Origin: Bacillota bacterium
GTDB lineage: Bacteria; Bacillota; Clostridia; Acetivibrionales; JAFADI01
Length of the DNA stretch: 64,000 nt
Direction of reading: 5' to 3'
NCBI GenBank assembly: GCA_023424965.1
Contig: JAFADI010000095.1
Location: 1 to 64,000 of the forward strand
Position numbers and translations under genes: made by a program. The notes under the pieces are model-generated. The model saw nothing but the letters and a program-made list of their open reading frames with translations, had not been told where the DNA came from and ran no database searches. Shown one piece after another: positions 1 to 9,037 of this stretch (its first letter is position 1; every line of letters begins with the position of its first letter).

Positions 1-806
1 CCTATGTAGAAGAGATAAAGACCGAAAAGTACGGAGAAAGGCTTGAGGGACTGCTCCGCAAGAGAGCCGGCGATCTTTACGGCATTGTTAACGGCATAAG
101 CTATGAAGATTTCGACCCGTCCGGGGATCCGCACATATTGAAGCATTTCAACAGTGAGACCTACGAGGATAAAAAGCAAAACAAGTATGGGCTTCAAAAG
201 GAAGCCGGTCTTCCCAAAAGCGACAGACCGCTCATTGGAATCGTTCACAGGCTTACGGCCCAGAAGGGATTGGACCTGGTACTGGAGGTCATGGACGAAT
301 TGCTTAAAGAGAAAGTCCAGTTTGTACTTCTGGGGTTGGGTGATCCCTATTATCACAACCGGTTTAAAGAATATGAAGAGAAGTATCCGGACAGAATGAA
401 GGTATTCATTGAGTTTAATGCTCCGCTGGCACAGCGCATCTATGCGGGCAGCGACATGTTCCTCATGCCTTCGCTCTTTGAGCCCTGCGGGCTTGGGCAG
501 TTGATAAGCCTCCGTTACGGGACCATTCCCGTGGTGAGGTCCACCGGAGGGCTGGCGGACACCATTGCGGACTACGACAGGGACAGTGAAAAGGGAAATG
601 GCTTTGCCTTCGAAGAATATACGTCAGAAAAGTTTTTTGACGCTCTGAAAAGGGCGCTAAAGCTGTACAACAAGAAATCAGGGGAATGGGATGAGCTTGT
701 GAAGCGTGCCTTGAAGCTTGATTTTTCCTGGAAGGTACCGGCCGAAAAGTATGTGAGGCTTTATGAACTGGCTGTAAAAAAGCAAGAGGTCAAAAGGGAA
801 GTTTAA
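1..806 (+). CDS. glgA: Glycogen synthase, C-terminal part (cut by window edge)
   Basis: Transfers glucose from ADP-glucose to the growing alpha-1,4-glucan in the cytoplasm (family GT5). The frame is open from base 3, so the N-terminal part lies outside the window. Visible are the family motif YGIVNGI near the start, GIVHRLTAQKGLD opening the C-terminal Rossmann lobe, and FEPCGLGQL, the conserved nucleotide-sugar and catalytic loop followed by RYGTIPVV. These assign it clearly. The next gene follows after a short gap on the same strand. Confidence 0.93.
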   Translation, partial: YVEEIKTEKYGERLEGLLRKRAGDLYGIVNGISYEDFDPSGDPHILKHFNSETYEDKKQNKYGLQKEAGLPKSDRPLIGIVHRLTAQKGLDLVLEVMDELLKEKVQFVLLGLGDPYYHNRFKEYEEKYPDRMKVFIEFNAPLAQRIYAGSDMFLMPSLFEPCGLGQLISLRYGTIPVVRSTGGLADTIADYDRDSEKGNGFAFEEYTSEKFFDALKRALKLYNKKSGEWDELVKRALKLDFSWKVPAEKYVRLYELAVKKQEVKREV

Positions 807-871
807 AATAGCAAATGCGGCTAAAGAAGCTCAGAACTCCGGGCTTTTTTGGATATATAGGAGGTATTTCC

Positions 872-1510
872 GTGAGTAAAAAGGAAAGGGCAATAAAAAT
901 TATTGAAGTTTTTAACAGGCTGTATCCTGATGCAGACTGTTCACTGGACTACCAGGATCCTCTCCAGCTCCTTATCGCCACGCAGCTGGCGGCTCAGTGC
1001 ACCGATGCCAGGGTCAATATCGTAGCAAAAGACCTTTTTGTGAAATACCGGAATGCGGAGGATTTTGCGAACGCCGATCTCCATGAGCTGGAACAGGACA
1101 TTAAATCTACGGGTTTTTACCACAACAAGGCAAAGAACATTATAAACTGCTGCCGGACGCTGGTGGCAAAGTTCGGAGGAAAGGTGCCGGGCAATATGGA
1201 GGACCTGCTGAGCCTTGCGGGTGTGGGCCGGAAAACGGCAAACCTGGTGCTGGGCGATATTTTTAAAGTCCCGGGGATTGTGGTGGATACCCATGCAAAG
1301 AGACTGGCAAACAGGATCGGGTTTACCAAAAACAGCGATCCCACAAAAATAGAGTTTGATTTGATGAAGATCATTCCCGTGGAAAGCTGGAGCAAGTTCT
1401 GCCATCAACTGGTCTACCATGGAAGGGCTGTCTGCAATGCGAGAAAGCCCATGTGTGAAGCATGCGGCATAAGAGAGTTCTGCGATTTCGGACGGGTGTC
1501 CGGTGAATAA
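872..1510 (+). CDS. nth: Endonuclease III (DNA glycosylase/AP lyase)
   Basis: Removes oxidised pyrimidines and nicks abasic sites in base excision repair. The helix-hairpin-helix LAGVGRKTAN carries the catalytic lysine at residue 121, and VVDTHAKR carries the catalytic aspartate at 139. These match Lys120 and Asp138 of the E. coli enzyme. The C-terminus has the four-cysteine iron-sulfur loop C-X6-C-X2-C-X5-C. An upstream ATG at 815 would add 19 untypical residues. The GTG at 872 sits 7 bases after AGGAGG and gives the usual length of 212 residues. Confidence 0.95.
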   Translation: MSKKERAIKIIEVFNRLYPDADCSLDYQDPLQLLIATQLAAQCTDARVNIVAKDLFVKYRNAEDFANADLHELEQDIKSTGFYHNKAKNIINCCRTLVAKFGGKVPGNMEDLLSLAGVGRKTANLVLGDIFKVPGIVVDTHAKRLANRIGFTKNSDPTKIEFDLMKIIPVESWSKFCHQLVYHGRAVCNARKPMCEACGIREFCDFGRVSGE

Positions 1511-1546
1511 TGCAATCCTTTAAAGTAAAATATTGTAACCTTTAAA

Positions 1547-1573
1547 GAAGGATTTAGGGGGACACTGTCGAAT
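1547..1573 (+). promoter_or_regulatory. SigH-type promoter for the FtsA-like gene
   Basis: GAAGGATTT, 11 bases, then GTCGAAT. This fits the SigH consensus RnAGGAwWW-N11/12-RnnGAAT at every fixed position. It lies about 40 bases before the start of an FtsA-family gene. In B. subtilis ftsA-ftsZ has a SigH promoter used at the onset of sporulation. The -10 half overlaps CTGTCGAA, one base away from a Spo0A box. Confidence 0.6.
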
Positions 1574-1613
1574 TAATTTATTTATCATACAGTGAACGGT
1601 AAGAGGTGTGTTT

Positions 1614-3746
1614 ATGCCCGCAGGTGCCAATCCGGCAAAGAAATCAAGCAAACCGAAAACCAAAAAGATTATTAAATTGGAAACCCAGCCCAAGGAGGCG
1701 AAAAAGCAAAGGCCTCTTTTCGACCCTGAGGATGTTGTTTTTGCCCTGGATATAGGAACAAGGACGGTGGTGGGCGTGGTGGGCTGCCAGGAAAAGGACA
1801 AATTCAAGGTTCTGGCGGCGGAATCCATCGAACACAAAAACAGGGCCATGATGGACGGGCAAATCCATGATATTGAACAGGTGGCCAATATTGCGGCGGA
1901 GGTAAAGGAAAGGCTTGAAAAGAAGCTGGGCATTCCCCTCACCAGAGTTGCCATCGCGGCGGCAGGCAGGGTTCTTAAAACCTGCGAGGTCAGGGTGGAC
2001 CGTGAAATTGAAGATGGTAGGGAAATCGACAAGCAGCTGGTAGGAAGCCTTGAAATGGAAGGAATCCAGCAAGCTCAGTACAAACTGGACCAGGAAGTTT
2101 CCAAGGAAGAAAAGACGCAGTTCTATTGTGTAGGCTATAGCGTAATCAATTATTATCTGAACGGGTATGTGATTTCATCACTGGTTGGCCACCGGGGCAG
2201 AAGAATCGGCATCGAGGTGCTGGCTACCTTCCTGCCCCATATTGTGGTGGACAGCCTTTATACCGTCATGTCAAGAATAGGGCTTGAGGTTTCAAGCCTC
2301 ACACTGGAGCCGATTGCCGCCATCAATGTCACCATACCCAAAGATTTGAGGATGCTGAACCTGGCCCTTGTGGATATCGGGGCGGGTACCTCCGATATCG
2401 CTTTGACCCGGGACGGAAGCGTGGTGGCTTATGCCATGGCTCCCATAGCAGGGGACGAGATTACCGAAAAAATAGCCCAGCACTATCTTCTGGACTTCAA
2501 CACCAGCGAAAAATTGAAAATTTCCCTGTCTTCAGGAGCGGAAAATGCGGTTTTTACCGATATACTGGGCATCAAGCATGTGGCCGGGGCTGCGGAAATA
2601 ATTGAAGTTATAAAACCGGCGGTGGAGTCCCTGGCAGAGACCATCGCTAACAAAATCCTTGACTTTAATCACAAGGCGCCAAACGCGGTGTTTCTGATCG
2701 GCGGAGGGAGCCAGATACCGGGCCTGACGGAACAGGTGGCTGAGAATTTGAAGCTGCCCAAAGACAGGGTTGTGGTGAGGGGAAGAGAAGTCATTCAAAA
2801 CATAAAGTTTTCCGGCAAAAAACTCACGGGACCTGAGGCCATTACCCCTTTCGGGATTGCTGTAACTGCACAGATACAGCAGGGACAGGATTTTCTTTCC
2901 GTCACCCTGAACGGTAAAAAGCTGAGGCTGTTCAATTCCAGAAAACTCACCATCTCAGACGCCCTTGTCCTTGTAGGCTTCAACCCAGGCCAGCTCATCG
3001 GAAGGTCGGGAAAGAGCATAAGCTTTACCTTTAACGGTGAACAGCGGACGGTAAGGGGGGAGCCGGGCAAACCTGCCGAGATCTATGTGAATGGCAATCC
3101 GGCAAGTCTGGCAACGGTTTTGACCCCGGGGGACGACATAAGGGTAAAGCCGGCGGAGGACGGAGCCGCCGCAAGGGTCTTATTGTCCCAGATGGTAAAG
3201 GACAGGGCTGCCGGAAGCATTACTTTCAACAACAGCAAAATTGAAATAGGAACCCTCGTGTCGGTGAACAGAGGACAGGCGGCAGGCGAAAGAGAGATTC
3301 TTGAGGGAGATGTGATTGAGACCAGACAGATAAAAACCGTCGAGGATTTAATCCGTGTGTCGGAAGTGGATACCGGTGCTTATGATATTTTTGTAAACGG
3401 AAGCGAAGCAGAGGGTCAATATGTTCTGAGAGACTCGGATGTTGTAAAATTACTGCCCAAAGCGGATGTTTCAAAAACCCGGGAGGAACAGCAGGAGGAG
3501 GTACCGCAGGCCCTGCCGGCTGCCGGGGAGGGAGAAGCTCCCGGCTTCTGTGTAATTGTCAATGGAAAGGCCATAGAGATAAAAGGAGAGAAAAAACAGT
3601 ACATATTTATTGATATTTTTAACTATATTGATTTTGATCTGACAAGGCCCCAGGGTAACATAGTACTCAGGCATAACGGCGCTCCCGCAGGCTTTACCGA
3701 TGAGATCAGGCATGGAGATGTCATAGAGATTTACTGGGAGAGATAG
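1614..3746 (+). CDS. FtsA-like actin-fold ATPase with long C-terminal beta-rich extension
   Basis: An actin/Hsp70-fold ATPase of the FtsA/PilM group, about 710 residues, whereas classical FtsA has about 420. Residues 40 to 430 hold the phosphate-1 loop ALDIGTRTVVG, the phosphate-2 loop LVDIGAGTSDIAL and the adenosine motif FLIGGGSQIPGL. The last 280 residues repeat a pattern of NG, a beta strand, then L-GD-I/V (for example VNGNPASL, LTPGDDIRV, VNGKAIEI, HGDVIEIYW). This looks like several small beta-grasp units. No C-terminal amphipathic membrane helix as in FtsA is evident. The ATG at 1614 is 7 bases after AAGAGG; a GTG at 1608 overlaps that ribosome site. The true role (division, sporulation or pili) is not fixed. 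Confidence 0.82.
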   Translation: MPAGANPAKKSSKPKTKKIIKLETQPKEAKKQRPLFDPEDVVFALDIGTRTVVGVVGCQEKDKFKVLAAESIEHKNRAMMDGQIHDIEQVANIAAEVKERLEKKLGIPLTRVAIAAAGRVLKTCEVRVDREIEDGREIDKQLVGSLEMEGIQQAQYKLDQEVSKEEKTQFYCVGYSVINYYLNGYVISSLVGHRGRRIGIEVLATFLPHIVVDSLYTVMSRIGLEVSSLTLEPIAAINVTIPKDLRMLNLALVDIGAGTSDIALTRDGSVVAYAMAPIAGDEITEKIAQHYLLDFNTSEKLKISLSSGAENAVFTDILGIKHVAGAAEIIEVIKPAVESLAETIANKILDFNHKAPNAVFLIGGGSQIPGLTEQVAENLKLPKDRVVVRGREVIQNIKFSGKKLTGPEAITPFGIAVTAQIQQGQDFLSVTLNGKKLRLFNSRKLTISDALVLVGFNPGQLIGRSGKSISFTFNGEQRTVRGEPGKPAEIYVNGNPASLATVLTPGDDIRVKPAEDGAAARVLLSQMVKDRAAGSITFNNSKIEIGTLVSVNRGQAAGEREILEGDVIETRQIKTVEDLIRVSEVDTGAYDIFVNGSEAEGQYVLRDSDVVKLLPKADVSKTREEQQEEVPQALPAAGEGEAPGFCVIVNGKAIEIKGEKKQYIFIDIFNYIDFDLTRPQGNIVLRHNGAPAGFTDEIRHGDVIEIYWER

Positions 3747-3774
3747 GCTTTTTGAGTTTTAGGGGGAGTACTTG

Positions 3775-5466
3775 ATGAAAAAATGCCAGAACTATGAATA
3801 CCTTTACATAAGTTTCACATGGCTTTTTATCGCACTGAGTATTTTTTATTTGCTATTGACGGAGATCCTGCAAAACAGCAGATTCTTCGAAACAGGTGAA
3901 GCCGTCGGCTTTGCCACATATTTTATAACACTGACAGCGCTGAACCTGTATAAATATATCCTGGTAAAAAAAGAAAAAATGGACAGGGAAAAGTACATCA
4001 TTGCCGCAAGAATCATAGAAGCCATCCTGCTGGCAGTGGGCATGGTCTTTATCGGCCTGGGTGAGTTCGGCTTTATGTTTTTCATCATCATGATCATCAT
4101 CGCCAGCCTGTCAAATGGGATGAAAGCCGGACTGGTCCTGTTTACGACTTGGAGTTTCTCCATCTTTGCGGTGTATATTATCAGCGAGCAGCCTCTGGCA
4201 GCCAACATCCGCTTGAAGGACAGCTTCGAGAAGGTGGTGGGGAACCCCGCCGAAATATTGTCGTTTTTCGCCATTTATTTTCTGCTGATCGTGCTTTGCG
4301 GAAAAATCCAGAAGGACAGTGTGGAGCGTGAAGAAGAAAACCTCAAGCTGGTCAAAGAGCTTGAAGAAAAATACGACCTGCTTGCCATTGCCCAGGAAGA
4401 GGCCAGGATTCAGTATGAAAGGATAAAGGATGCCAACATAAAACTGGAGGAGTCCAATTCAAAGCTGACCAGCAGTATCGCGGAGTTTTTCACCCTTCAG
4501 CAGATAAGCCAGGCCATAAGCTCCATTTTTGATGTCAGGGAGCTTTTGAAGTATGTAAACGACATCATCCTGGGTGTGATGGGAGTCAATTATTCCACCA
4601 TCGCATTGTTCGATGAGAAGAGAAACAAGCTCAAGGTGCATACCACAAATATCAGGGACAGGCAGGAGCTGATTGCCTTAACGGACAATATCAACTGCAG
4701 CCTCTTGCATAATGCCCTTCAAAATGCAAAACCGGTGCTTGAGAATTTTGTTGACCATGAGGAATACGTTTTTACCCGGGGGAGGGATATAAACTCCCTC
4801 ATATGTGTGCCTTTGAATACCAAGTCCAGGAGATTCGGCATGGTCATCGTGGAACAGAAGTACAACAATGCTTTTGACGACAGCAACGTAAGACTGCTGG
4901 ACATTATAGGCCAGCAGGTGGGGATCGCCATGGAAAATGCGGAACTGTACCAGCGGATGCAGGAAATGGCCACCACCGACGGCCTTACGGGTGTCTATAA
5001 CAGGCAGTATTTCCAGGAAAGGCTGGGAATCGAGTTTGAAAATGCGAAAAATGAAGGCTATCACTTGTCCCTTGCCATCTTTGACATCGACCACTTCAAG
5101 CGGTTTAACGATACCTTCGGACACCTTTTCGGCGATAAGGTGCTAAAAAGTATTTCAGAGAGGGTCAGGAATTCGCTCAGGGGAAATGACCTGCTTGCGC
5201 GTTTTGGCGGAGAGGAGTTCATCATCCTGTTCCCCCACACTACCCTGGAAGAGGCCTATGAAAAGGTGGAGAGCTTACGGCGGCTTATTGCGGAAACACA
5301 GGTGAGGGATGAGCTGATAAGTGCTTCGGTGACGGTGAGCTTTGGCATATCGTCTTTTCCGGAATATGCTTCCGGGGAGGCAGAATTGCTCAGAAGTGCC
5401 GACGATGCCCTGTACCGGGCAAAAGAAGACGGAAGGAACTGCGCACGGGTTGCTAGTAAGCTTTAA
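3775..5466 (+). CDS. Membrane GAF-GGDEF diguanylate cyclase
   Basis: Predicted to make cyclic di-GMP from two GTP. Residues 10 to 185 form five or six hydrophobic segments, followed by a charged coiled coil (about 190 to 235), a GAF sensor domain (about 240 to 395) and a GGDEF domain. The active site reads RFGGEEF near residue 480. RGND, five residues before it, fits the RxxD product-inhibition site, so the enzyme looks active and feedback controlled. The ATG at 3775 follows AGGGGGAG by 6 bases; TTG at 3772 is also possible. It is a likely source of signal for the PilZ protein of the motility locus (inference). Confidence 0.9.
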   Translation: MKKCQNYEYLYISFTWLFIALSIFYLLLTEILQNSRFFETGEAVGFATYFITLTALNLYKYILVKKEKMDREKYIIAARIIEAILLAVGMVFIGLGEFGFMFFIIMIIIASLSNGMKAGLVLFTTWSFSIFAVYIISEQPLAANIRLKDSFEKVVGNPAEILSFFAIYFLLIVLCGKIQKDSVEREEENLKLVKELEEKYDLLAIAQEEARIQYERIKDANIKLEESNSKLTSSIAEFFTLQQISQAISSIFDVRELLKYVNDIILGVMGVNYSTIALFDEKRNKLKVHTTNIRDRQELIALTDNINCSLLHNALQNAKPVLENFVDHEEYVFTRGRDINSLICVPLNTKSRRFGMVIVEQKYNNAFDDSNVRLLDIIGQQVGIAMENAELYQRMQEMATTDGLTGVYNRQYFQERLGIEFENAKNEGYHLSLAIFDIDHFKRFNDTFGHLFGDKVLKSISERVRNSLRGNDLLARFGGEEFIILFPHTTLEEAYEKVESLRRLIAETQVRDELISASVTVSFGISSFPEYASGEAELLRSADDALYRAKEDGRNCARVASKL

Positions 5467-6145
5467 AGGAAGAAACCATATGCCAGAAGATTTTTTCCTG
5501 TTCGTCATTCCAGAGGTCTTCCGGTACAAAGTAAGAGATGCGGTACATCCGCTGTCCTTTTTTTAGAAACACCTCCGAGCTTTTATAATACTTTCCGTTG
5601 CCACCGGATGACGAATAATCCCAGAAGTAGCCTTCCAGACCGTTAACGGTTATTTTTTTTGAGCTGAAGTATTTAAAGGTTTGCAGTGAGGCGGATTTGG
5701 AGTTTTCTAGGAATTCCTCCAGGGGGTAGGGAAGGTCCCACACCTGTACGAATCCCCGGTGTATTGCCGTTTTATCGTGAAAATCAATGTGATAAAGGAT
5801 TTCGCCTCCCGAAAAATTTTCTTGATTTAATACAAAGGCGGAGGGATAGCTGAAGCTGAACCTGCCATTGAGATTCTTATAGCTTGAAAAATTTTCCCTC
5901 AGGGCTTTCTTAAAGGAAGAGGAGGTTTGTACGGTGTCGAGGGGGAGTTTGTCATTCACGTAAATATTATTTACATCAAAGGCTACAGGGTAGGAAAATT
6001 CCAGGCAATCGTTAATCGTAACATTGAACAGAAGGCTGTTTTCCAGAATAAAACCCGACAGGAAAAACAGCACAATCCATAGTGCAAGGACCAGAAGAAA
6101 AAGACACAGCCTTTTTTTGTAGTTTTTTACATAGATTATGTACAA
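5453..6145 (-). CDS. Membrane-anchored protein of unknown function, PsbP-like fold suspected
   Basis: I do not recognise a named family. The 230-residue protein has one N-terminal membrane segment (residues about 12 to 35) and no clear cleavage site. The rest looks extracytoplasmic, with two pieces resembling the FSYP and GFVQVWDLP strands of PsbP-like domains and a terminal MVSSFKAY. Its end overlaps the cyclase gene by 14 bases in convergent orientation. The start is TTG, 5 bases after a GAGGGGGG ribosome site; no in-frame ATG fits better. Confidence 0.6.
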   Translation of the reverse strand: MYIIYVKNYKKRLCLFLLVLALWIVLFFLSGFILENSLLFNVTINDCLEFSYPVAFDVNNIYVNDKLPLDTVQTSSSFKKALRENFSSYKNLNGRFSFSYPSAFVLNQENFSGGEILYHIDFHDKTAIHRGFVQVWDLPYPLEEFLENSKSASLQTFKYFSSKKITVNGLEGYFWDYSSSGGNGKYYKSSEVFLKKGQRMYRISYFVPEDLWNDEQEKIFWHMVSSFKAY

Positions 6146-6257
6146 GATAACGCCCCCCCTCTAAATATATTTATTCAGGGTAAGCCCCAACAATCACCAA
6201 AAAGTGAGGAATGAATATATTGTTAGTATTGAAGTTAGTTTTAAGAGGTGTGCTCAT

Positions 6258-6329
6258 ATGAAGATCGTGGTGTTAAAAATGCCCAGGTTTTTTGGAAGTA
6301 TCTTAAAAAAAGTACTCAGAATGAAGTAA
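6258..6329 (+). CDS. spoVM: Stage V sporulation protein SpoVM (23 residues)
   Basis: This tiny gene encodes an amphipathic peptide that recognises the convex forespore membrane and anchors SpoIVA, the base layer of the spore coat. It begins MKIVVLKMPRFFG and aligns without gaps to B. subtilis SpoVM (MKFYTIKLPKFLG), including Lys7, the critical Pro9 and Gly13. The following ILKK matches the IVR helix. AAGAGGTG lies 9 bases before the ATG. It sits beside rpmB, as in Bacillus. An overlapping 62-codon open frame (6248-6436) in another phase is a shadow. Confidence 0.88.
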   Translation: MKIVVLKMPRFFGSILKKVLRMK

Positions 6330-6356
6330 TGTACATATTCAATAAAAGGAGAAACG

Positions 6357-6415
6357 GCTCAGATAAAGAAAAAATCTTTGAAATACTATTTCAAAGATTT
6401 TTTCTTTATCTGAGC
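6357..6415. terminator. Perfect 28-bp inverted repeat, shared terminator of spoVM and rpmB
   Basis: The two 28-base arms (6357-6384 and 6388-6415) are exact reverse complements around the three-base loop ACT. The inner arms end in a run of A on one side and T on the other, so RNA from either strand forms a hairpin followed by U-rich sequence. It lies between the stops of spoVM (plus) and rpmB (minus). Confidence 0.75.
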
Positions 6416-6437
6416 ACACATTTAATTCAAATCTGAT

Positions 6438-6626
6438 TTATACCGCACGAGTTACCTTGTTTGAACGCAAGCATCTTGTACAAACATTAACTGATTTTGC
6501 AGTTCCGTTATCAACTACCTTGATTCTTCTGACATTGGGTTTCCAGGACCTGTTGGTCTTTTTGTTGGAGTGGCTTACCTTCAAGCCGAAGAGCATATCC
6601 TTACTGCATACATCACACTTTGCCAT
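6438..6626 (-). CDS. rpmB: Ribosomal protein bL28
   Basis: A 62-residue component of the large ribosomal subunit. Begins MAKCDVCSK and carries two CxxC pairs (Cys4/Cys7 and Cys49/Cys52), the zinc-binding form of L28. Conserved NRSWKPNVRR is present in the middle. AAAGGAGGTG precedes the start. It faces spoVM. Confidence 0.97.
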   Translation of the reverse strand: MAKCDVCSKDMLFGLKVSHSNKKTNRSWKPNVRRIKVVDNGTAKSVNVCTRCLRSNKVTRAV

Positions 6627-6699
6627 TTATAACTACACCTCCTTTAAACTGGAGAAATATCAACCGATTTCATGGTATTTCATACTCAAAGCAATAACT

Positions 6700-6729
6700 A
6701 TTTTAACACATACCCCGGAAAATTAGCAA
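6700..6729 (-). promoter_or_regulatory. Probable SigA promoter of rpmB
   Basis: On the minus strand TTGCTA, 18 bases, TAAAAT, with an extended -10 (TGT just before TAAAAT). It is about 75 bases upstream of the rpmB start. Confidence 0.5.
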
Positions 6730-6857
6730 GGTTTTTTTATAAAAACATTTTTCTTTCTACATTCTTAATTTATAATAGATATCAAGTGGCAAGCAGACGG
6801 AGCAAAAATATACGAAGAGAAGCAGGGATGCCTTTGGGGCACGAAGGCAGGAGGTCT

Positions 6858-8939
6858 ATGGATAAAGGTATAGCGGACATTCTGAAAAAACCCATACAGT
6901 TTTTAAAGGGAGTGGGAGAATCGCGGGCAAGGCTCTTCAGCAGGCTGGGGGTATTTACCGTAGAGGATGTGATCACCCATTTTCCGAGAGATTATGAGGA
7001 CCGGGGCAACCTGAAGAACATTGTCCAGATCATGGATGGGGAAACCTGCGCCTTTGAAGGAATTGTAGCTTCCGAGGTGTCGGAGTTCCGGCCCAAAAGA
7101 GGGCTTACCATCTACAAGATGCTCGTAAAGGACCATACGGGGGCTCTGGTTGTCACCTGGTTCAACCAGCACTACATAAAAAACGTTTTCAGCCCGGGGG
7201 AAAGCTACGTTTTTTATGGAAAGGCCGCCAGGAAATTTAAAAGCTTCGAGGTTCACAATCCGGTTTATGAAAAAGTAAAAGAAGAGGGAATGAAAAATAC
7301 CTGCAGGATTGTCCCCGTTTATCCCGCAACCTCCACCCTGACCCAGAACATCATCCGGTCGGTGATAAGCAATGCCTTAGAACAGGTGGAGGAGAGGCTG
7401 GAGGATGTTATTCCGCAGCCCCTCAGGGCTTTCTATAAATTGAGTGAGATAAACTACAGTATGAAAAACATCCACTTTCCGGACAGCGAAGAGGATTTCA
7501 AAAACGCGCGCTACCGGCTTGTGTTTGAGGAACTGCTGCTCCTCCAACTGGGACTTTTGAGCATAAAGAACACCCTGGGAGAATCAAAAAAAGGGATTGT
7601 TTTTAAACCTGTAGAGGATATGGACAGGTTTATCGGGGAACTCCCTTTCCGACTTACAGGGGCGCAAAGGAAAGTTTTTGATGAAATTGAAAAGGATATG
7701 GAAAGTGAAAAGGTTATGAACAGGCTGGTCCAGGGGGATGTGGGCTCAGGAAAAACCATCGTGGCCGTTTTGGGGCTTTTTAAAGCGGTGAGGAATGGCT
7801 ACCAGGGAACGCTGATGGTTCCCACCGAAATCCTGGCAGAACAGCATTTCAAGTCCATCAGCCCCCTTTTGGACTCCTGCGGTATTCGGACAGCCCTTCT
7901 CACAGGGAGCCTGAAGAAAAAACAGAAGGAGGAGCTGCTGGAAGAAATAAAGCAGGGGGCAGTGGATGTGGTCATAGGCACCCATGCGCTGATCGAAGAA
8001 AATGTGCAGTTTGACAGGCTGGGAATCGTTGTTACCGACGAACAGCACCGTTTTGGTGTACGGCAGAGAGCAGTGCTGGCGCAAAAGGGGAACAATCCGG
8101 ACGTGATTGTCATGACCGCCACGCCCATACCAAGGACGCTGGCCCTTATCCTGTACGGGGATCTGGACATATCGGTCATCGACGAGCTTCCACCGGGAAG
8201 AAAACCCATTGAGACGTACGCCGTTGACGATTCCATGCGGGAGAGGATTAATAACTTTATAAGGAAAAGGGTGTCGGAGGGCAGGCAGGTATACATTGTA
8301 TGCCCTTTGGTGGAAGATTCGGAAGCCGTGGAGGCCAGGTCCGCCATGGAAACCGCCGAGCGCATCGCCGGAAAAGACTTCAGGGATCTGACGGTGGGGC
8401 TTATTCACGGGAAAATGAAGCACAAAGAGAAAGAGGCCATCATGAGGGAGTTTGTCCAGGGCGGTGTCAATATCCTGGTTTCCACCACCGTCATTGAAGT
8501 GGGTGTCAATGTGCCCAACGCCACCGTCATGGTCGTTGAGAATGCGGAAAGATTCGGGCTTGCCCAATTGCACCAGCTCAGGGGCAGAGTGGGAAGGGGA
8601 GAACATCAGTCCTATTGCATCCTCTACAACGAATCAAAAAGTGAAATTTCCAGGGAACGGATGGAGGTCATGCAAAAGACCAACGACGGGTTTGTCATTT
8701 CGGAAAAGGACCTGGAGTTAAGGGGGCCGGGAGAGTTTTTCGGCACGAGACAGCACGGGATACCCGACCTGAAGATCGCAAACCTATACAGGGATCTGGA
8801 GATATTAAAGACCGCACAGAAAGCCGCCAGGGAAATACTGGAGAAGGACAGGCCCCTGGCCAGGGAGGAGCACAAGGCTTTGAAGGAGCACATACTGCAA
8901 CGATTTGGAGCGAAATTGAAGGACTTAAGCTTGAACTAG
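6858..8939 (+). CDS. recG: ATP-dependent DNA helicase RecG
   Basis: Branch-migrates and regresses stalled replication forks and Holliday junctions. The N-terminal wedge/OB domain begins at PIQFLKGVGESRARL. The helicase core shows Walker A GDVGSGKT, motif II DEQH, motif III VMTATPIPRT and motif VI QLRGRVGRG. From the ATG at 6858 it is 693 residues, the family length. AGGAGG lies only 3 bases before that ATG, so the in-frame ATG at 6828 (ten residues longer) is an alternative. In Bacillus recG also lies downstream of the spoVM-rpmB region. Confidence 0.95.
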   Translation: MDKGIADILKKPIQFLKGVGESRARLFSRLGVFTVEDVITHFPRDYEDRGNLKNIVQIMDGETCAFEGIVASEVSEFRPKRGLTIYKMLVKDHTGALVVTWFNQHYIKNVFSPGESYVFYGKAARKFKSFEVHNPVYEKVKEEGMKNTCRIVPVYPATSTLTQNIIRSVISNALEQVEERLEDVIPQPLRAFYKLSEINYSMKNIHFPDSEEDFKNARYRLVFEELLLLQLGLLSIKNTLGESKKGIVFKPVEDMDRFIGELPFRLTGAQRKVFDEIEKDMESEKVMNRLVQGDVGSGKTIVAVLGLFKAVRNGYQGTLMVPTEILAEQHFKSISPLLDSCGIRTALLTGSLKKKQKEELLEEIKQGAVDVVIGTHALIEENVQFDRLGIVVTDEQHRFGVRQRAVLAQKGNNPDVIVMTATPIPRTLALILYGDLDISVIDELPPGRKPIETYAVDDSMRERINNFIRKRVSEGRQVYIVCPLVEDSEAVEARSAMETAERIAGKDFRDLTVGLIHGKMKHKEKEAIMREFVQGGVNILVSTTVIEVGVNVPNATVMVVENAERFGLAQLHQLRGRVGRGEHQSYCILYNESKSEISRERMEVMQKTNDGFVISEKDLELRGPGEFFGTRQHGIPDLKIANLYRDLEILKTAQKAAREILEKDRPLAREEHKALKEHILQRFGAKLKDLSLN

Positions 8940-8987
8940 ACTTGCCGCCCATGGTCGAAAAATGAGAGGCAATGTAGTATTAATAGG

Positions 8988-9015
8988 TTGACAATTAGAA
9001 ATCATAATATAAAAT
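8988..9015 (+). promoter_or_regulatory. SigA promoter for rsmD-coaD
   Basis: TTGACA, 16 bases, TAAAAT. Transcription would start near 9022. That leaves only about 16 bases before the ATG at 9038 and about 31 before the ATT at 9053. Confidence 0.6.
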
Positions 9016-9037
9016 AATACTTAGTATATACATATTT

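Noticed and set aside
6248..6436. 62-codon frame overlapping spoVM
   Set aside because: It runs through the perfect palindrome and overlaps spoVM in another phase; the ribosome site fits spoVM.
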